A stretch of 17,328 nt of DNA from Thermomicrobiales bacterium. Its GTDB lineage: Bacteria; Chloroflexota; Chloroflexia; Thermomicrobiales; UBA6265. A program made the translations under genes and the position numbers. Under the pieces are notes generated by a model, which worked only from the letters and a program-made list of their open reading frames with translations, was not told the origin of the DNA and did no database searches. The DNA lies in NCBI GenBank assembly GCA_030447145.1, contig JAUJLY010000015.1, positions 1-17,328 of the forward strand, written 5' to 3'. Position 1 is the stretch's first letter. Each line of letters starts with the position of its first letter. Below, in pieces: positions 13,999-17,328 of the stretch.

Positions 13999-14053
13999 GG
14001 GAACACTCCTTCTCGAAGCCGCCAAGAGCGGGAAAGACGCACGTTCTTGCCCG

Positions 14054-14109
14054 ATTGTATCCGGCACGCCCGACTACTGGCGAGTCCCCGCCATGGGTGC
14101 CCGTATACT
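14054..14109. promoter_or_regulatory. Possible divergent promoter pair between the 113-aa gene and the M16 peptidase
   Basis: A minus-strand TACAAT (14059-14054) and a plus-strand TATACT (14104-14109) are good -10-like hexamers, pointing at the 113-aa gene and the peptidase respectively and each about 55 bases from its start codon. Neither has a clear -35 at the right spacing. Confidence 0.3.
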
Positions 14110-14161
14110 TCCCCAAGCAGTGGCTTCCCGGCGCCTGGCGTTCATTCAAGGACCCTCATTA

Positions 14162-16825
14162 ATGCCCGATCACGTTTCCGGCCGTCGCATCATCTCTCTC
14201 GACAACGGCCTTACGCTCTTCCTCCAGGAGAAACATGACGCTCCGGTGGCCTCGTTCTGGGTCTGGTACCGGGTCGGAAGCCGCAATGAAATGCCGGGAC
14301 AGACGGGGGTCTCGCACTGGGTCGAGCACATGCAGTTCAAGGGAACGCCCTCGATCGCCAAGGGCTCCATCTTTCGTGACGTCTCGCGCATCGGTGGCCA
14401 GCTTAACGCGATGACGTCCATGGACTGGACGGCATACTATGAGACGATCCCGGCAGCGGAGCTCGATCTCTCGCTGCGTATCGAATCAGACCGCATGTCG
14501 AATTCGCTCTTTGATCCACCTGAGGTCGACTCCGAGCGGACGGTTATCCTCTCCGAGCGGCAGGGCGCGGAAAACCGTCCAACCTATCACCTCTATGAAG
14601 AGCTCATCGGCGCCGCGTTCCAGTCGCATCCGTACTCGCATGCCGTGATTGGGTACGAACGGGATCTCCGGCGCATGTCGCGGGAGGACCTCTTCAACCA
14701 TTACCGCCGCTACTATCGCCCCAACAACGCATTCATCACCGCCGTGGGCGACTTCGATGCGGACGACCTGGCCTCCCGCATCAACGCATCGTTCGGCAGT
14801 ATCCCGAATAGCGATATGGTGATCCCGGAGGTCGCTCCCGATGTCCCGCAGTACGGCGAGCGGCGGGTCACCATCCGCAAGCCCTCCGCGGCCGCCTACC
14901 TGATGATGGGCTACAAACTTCCAGACGCAAAGCATCCGGACATGCCCGTAATTCTCGTGGCAGATGCCCTGCTCTCCGGGGCCAAGGCAATGGGACTCGG
15001 GGGCGGCGGCGTGATGGGCCGCTCCTCCCGCCTCTATCGCGCACTCGTTTCCAAGGGCCTCGCCCGCTCCGCCGGATCATCGGCATCGCTCTATCGCGAT
15101 TCCTATCTCTGGGACTTCACCGCGACGGCATTGCCGGGCGTCGAACCAGCGGCAATCGAGGCTACTGTCGACGCGGAGATCGAGCGCCTGAAGAACGAGA
15201 TCGCAGGCGAGGAAGAGTTCGTCAAGGCCCGCAAGCAGAGCCGCGCCCAGTACATCTACTCACAGGAGACCGCGACGAGCCAGGCGTTCTGGCTGGGTCA
15301 AATGGAGATCGTCGACCACGCTGGCCGGGTCGACACCCTCGCTGACGAGTTGGCGGCTGTCACCCCTGAGGATGTCCAGCGTGTGGCCCGGACGTGGCTC
15401 GTGCCCGAGCAGCGAACTATTGGATGGCAGCTCCCGGACGATGGGATTGTAAGCGCCGGTGTCGACATCCCGGACGCCGCTCTTGTTGAACCTTTCGCGC
15501 GAACTGTGTGTGGGTTTTCGGGCGAAGAGGTGTCGTCGCACGGATTTGTCCGGACCGTGCTACCTAACGGCATCATCGTGCTTGCGCAGCCACGTCCGGG
15601 TGACCAGGTGATCGATGGTGCGATCGAGATAAAGGCAGGACATTCCGCGACGGGTGATACCACCCCCGGTCTTGCCTCGATGACCGGCTCGATGCTGAAT
15701 CGGGGCACGTCAAACCGTTCCTTCGATGAGTACAACGAGCAGGTCGATAGTCTCGGTGCAATCATCGGTGTGTCGACTTCCCGCGATTCCATGGAGATTG
15801 GATGGCACTCACTCGCGGAGGATTTCGGCCAGGTACTTGAGATTGCCGCTGATATCATCCTCAACCCCACCTTTCCTGAGGACGAGCTGGAGAAGGTACG
15901 CAAACAGGCACTGACCGGCCTCAAGGAGCAGGAACAGGACACCGGGGCGATGGCTGCCAAGGCGCTCCGCGAGCTTATGTATCCGGAGGATCATCCCTAC
16001 CGGATCGCGACCAGCGGCGAGATTTCCTCCGTCGAGGCAATCGGCCGGCAGGACCTCGTGGACTACCATGCCAGATACCTCGGACCGGCCGCGACCACCA
16101 TCGCACTGGTTGGGGGCGTGGCGAATCTCGATGCCGCCGTGGCCAGCCTGGAGCAAGCCCTCGGTTCCTGGGAGAACCAGGTACCCCGGCCGCAGGAGGT
16201 TGGCTCGATTGAACCACCGGCCACAACGGTCCGGGATGCGCTCACGGTCCGCGGCCGTAGCCAGGCGGATATCGCCATCGGCTACCCAACGATCCCACGC
16301 GACCACCCCGAGTATTACGCCCTTCAGGTAGCGAACCTGATCCTTGGCCAGCTTGGGCTTATGGGGCGGCTCGGTGCACACGTGCGGGACGAGCAAGGAC
16401 TTGCCTACTATGTGTACAGCAGCCTCGCCGGAGGCAAGGCAAACAGCGTGTGGGGCTCCCGCGCTGGCGTTGACCCGGGCAGTATTGGCCGGGCACTGGA
16501 GGGCATTGAGCGGGAGCTGCGGGCAATCCGCCAGGAACACGTCTCGGATGAGGAGTTGGCCGATGCAAAGAGCTATCTCATCGGCTCCTTGCCGCTGGGA
16601 CTGGAATCGCTCGGCGGTGTCACCGATCTGCTCCTCACCCTGGAGCGGCACAACCTGGGTCTAGATTACCTCGACAGGTATCCGGAAATCATCTCTGCAC
16701 TCACAAAGGACGATCTGCTGCGGGCTACTGTGACCCACATTGACCCGGACCGGCTCGCCATCGGTATCGCCGGGCCCGAATCGGTTCAGGACGTTGTATC
16801 GCGTAAGCCGAGCCAATCCTTTTGA
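14162..16825 (+). CDS. M16 (pitrilysin/insulinase) zinc peptidase, two-lobed single chain
   Basis: This 887-aa metallopeptidase of the M16 family probably degrades peptides or short unfolded proteins inside an enclosed chamber. The first half holds the inverted zinc motif HWVEH at 52-56 (ligands His52 and His56, catalytic Glu55) and the distal ligand Glu132, 76 residues on. The glycine-rich AKAMGLGGGGVMGRSSRLYRAL segment follows near 277-298. The second half begins near 460 with GFVRTVLPNGIIV. It repeats the fold but has no HxxEH, as expected for the non-catalytic lobe, and retains the substrate-binding VRDEQGLAYYVYS near 742-754. Many bacteria encode the two halves as separate genes; here they are fused. 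ATG 14162 has AAGGA nine bases upstream; an upstream in-frame extension lacks support. No signal peptide is seen, so it is probably cytoplasmic. Confidence 0.93.
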   Translation: MPDHVSGRRIISLDNGLTLFLQEKHDAPVASFWVWYRVGSRNEMPGQTGVSHWVEHMQFKGTPSIAKGSIFRDVSRIGGQLNAMTSMDWTAYYETIPAAELDLSLRIESDRMSNSLFDPPEVDSERTVILSERQGAENRPTYHLYEELIGAAFQSHPYSHAVIGYERDLRRMSREDLFNHYRRYYRPNNAFITAVGDFDADDLASRINASFGSIPNSDMVIPEVAPDVPQYGERRVTIRKPSAAAYLMMGYKLPDAKHPDMPVILVADALLSGAKAMGLGGGGVMGRSSRLYRALVSKGLARSAGSSASLYRDSYLWDFTATALPGVEPAAIEATVDAEIERLKNEIAGEEEFVKARKQSRAQYIYSQETATSQAFWLGQMEIVDHAGRVDTLADELAAVTPEDVQRVARTWLVPEQRTIGWQLPDDGIVSAGVDIPDAALVEPFARTVCGFSGEEVSSHGFVRTVLPNGIIVLAQPRPGDQVIDGAIEIKAGHSATGDTTPGLASMTGSMLNRGTSNRSFDEYNEQVDSLGAIIGVSTSRDSMEIGWHSLAEDFGQVLEIAADIILNPTFPEDELEKVRKQALTGLKEQEQDTGAMAAKALRELMYPEDHPYRIATSGEISSVEAIGRQDLVDYHARYLGPAATTIALVGGVANLDAAVASLEQALGSWENQVPRPQEVGSIEPPATTVRDALTVRGRSQADIAIGYPTIPRDHPEYYALQVANLILGQLGLMGRLGAHVRDEQGLAYYVYSSLAGGKANSVWGSRAGVDPGSIGRALEGIERELRAIRQEHVSDEELADAKSYLIGSLPLGLESLGGVTDLLLTLERHNLGLDYLDRYPEIISALTKDDLLRATVTHIDPDRLAIGIAGPESVQDVVSRKPSQSF

Positions 16826-16904
16826 TCCGGGGCCCGTGATCCCCAGCTGATGAGATCGCGCAGCGGTCGAATCGTGTCGAACGATCTGGAGACCGGAAAT
16901 CCCG

Positions 16905-16942
16905 GGTTGGGAGATCCGTCGACGTCGCTCAGGATGACGAGG
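16905..16942. repeat. Candidate dispersed intergenic repeat
   Basis: The stretch GGGAGATCC followed by GTCGACGTCGCTCAGGATGA resembles, from memory, a short palindromic-type repeat family found between genes in many G+C-rich bacteria (core like GATCCTTCGACT..CGCTCAGGATGAC). Only one copy is present in this window, so the assignment cannot be tested here. Confidence 0.35.
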
Positions 16943-16968
16943 ATTGACGCGAAACTGTTGAGGCCACA

Positions 16969-17328
16969 ATGATCACACTCAGAAACACCATCACCCTGCG
17001 CTCCGTCAGCGTTGGCAAGCCGGCGCTGCTTGGACAACGACGTGGTGAGGAGGTCCTCTCCGGCATTCGCAAGCAGCGCCTCACGCTCCCCACGGTCGAT
17101 GTCACGACAACGAATATCGCCGGCGATGGCCAGGCCGACCTGCGGAACCACGGCGGGCTCGACAAGGCAGCCTACTGCTACCCGTCCGAGCATCTCTCCT
17201 TTTGGCGTGAGACCATTGGCTACGCTGACGACGACACCTTTGCACCGTTCGGCGAAAACCTCTCCATCTCGGGCATTGACGAGGAGACGGCGTGGATCGG
17301 CGATATCTGGCTGTGGGGATCGGTGACG
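16969..17328 (+). CDS. MOSC-domain protein, YiiM-like, N-terminal 120 residues (3' end outside window)
   Basis: MOSC proteins of the YiiM type take part in molybdenum-cofactor-dependent detoxification of N-hydroxylated bases or in sulfur transfer; the role here is family-level inference. The visible sequence starts MITLRNTITLRSVSVGKPALLG. It has the family's GDGQADLRNHGGLDKAAYCYP near 53-73, a His/Trp-containing HLSFWRETIG, and the hallmark FGENLSISGIDEETAWIGDIW at about 93-113. The start ATG 16969 has GAGG five bases upstream. The gene runs off the window edge; YiiM-type proteins are usually a little over 200 aa, so about half is missing. It is separated from the M16 gene by 143 bp holding the candidate repeat. 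Confidence 0.88.
   Translation, partial: MITLRNTITLRSVSVGKPALLGQRRGEEVLSGIRKQRLTLPTVDVTTTNIAGDGQADLRNHGGLDKAAYCYPSEHLSFWRETIGYADDDTFAPFGENLSISGIDEETAWIGDIWLWGSVT

Noticed and set aside
15298..15960. 220-codon minus frame opposite the M16 peptidase
   Set aside because: It is a Ser/Arg/Pro-rich shadow translation within a continuous conserved peptidase.

Overview
The window (about 60% G+C by eye) is ordinary chromosomal DNA of a free-living bacterium, tightly packed with housekeeping and catabolic genes. Gene order and protein style (a rseP-ispG pair, a full-length M16 peptidase, a MenA-type prenyltransferase, a monomeric-type sarcosine oxidase family protein) would fit a Chloroflexota/Thermomicrobia-like organism. 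That is an inference from memory; no rRNA or other phylogenetic marker is present to prove it. I see no phage, insertion sequence, CRISPR array, tRNA or rRNA.

Layout. Positions 1-623 (minus) hold the 5' part of alanine dehydrogenase, cut by the window edge. After a 467-bp divergent spacer come rseP (three PDZ domains) and ispG, the MEP-pathway enzyme, with a perfect 10-bp inverted repeat between them. At 4161-8675 lies a compact five-gene run: a Tat-exported NMT1/SsuA-type binding protein, its ATPase, its permease, a MenA-type prenyltransferase and a membrane-anchored metallophosphoesterase. The last four are packed by overlaps or a 1-bp gap, so they probably form one transcription unit. At 8862-10752 a Gfo/Idh/MocA dehydrogenase and a ThuA-like protein resemble the rhizobial ThuB/ThuA pair and end in a 14-bp perfect terminator-like hairpin. 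Next are an unrecognised polytopic membrane protein (11082-11984) and an FAD amine oxidase of the sarcosine oxidase family (12284-13414). A 113-aa protein of unknown function (minus, 13657-13998) is divergent from a two-lobed M16 zinc peptidase (14162-16825). The window ends in a MOSC-domain protein cut by the edge.

The most useful observations are as follows. (1) The prenyltransferase carries two compensating frameshifts: about 20 codons around 7365-7424 are read in the wrong frame, while the adjacent frame restores the conserved MenA segment. (2) A MenA-type enzyme and a phosphoesterase are fused to an NMT1-type uptake operon. (3) The ATPase has His in place of the Q-loop Gln. (4) RseP has three PDZ domains. 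(5) Several leader hairpins or palindromes sit directly upstream of starts (ispG, the binding protein, the Gfo/Idh gene). (6) There are two very small candidate ORFs, and a conserved-looking membrane protein with no family that I can name. I did not find a clear new defence or mobile system.
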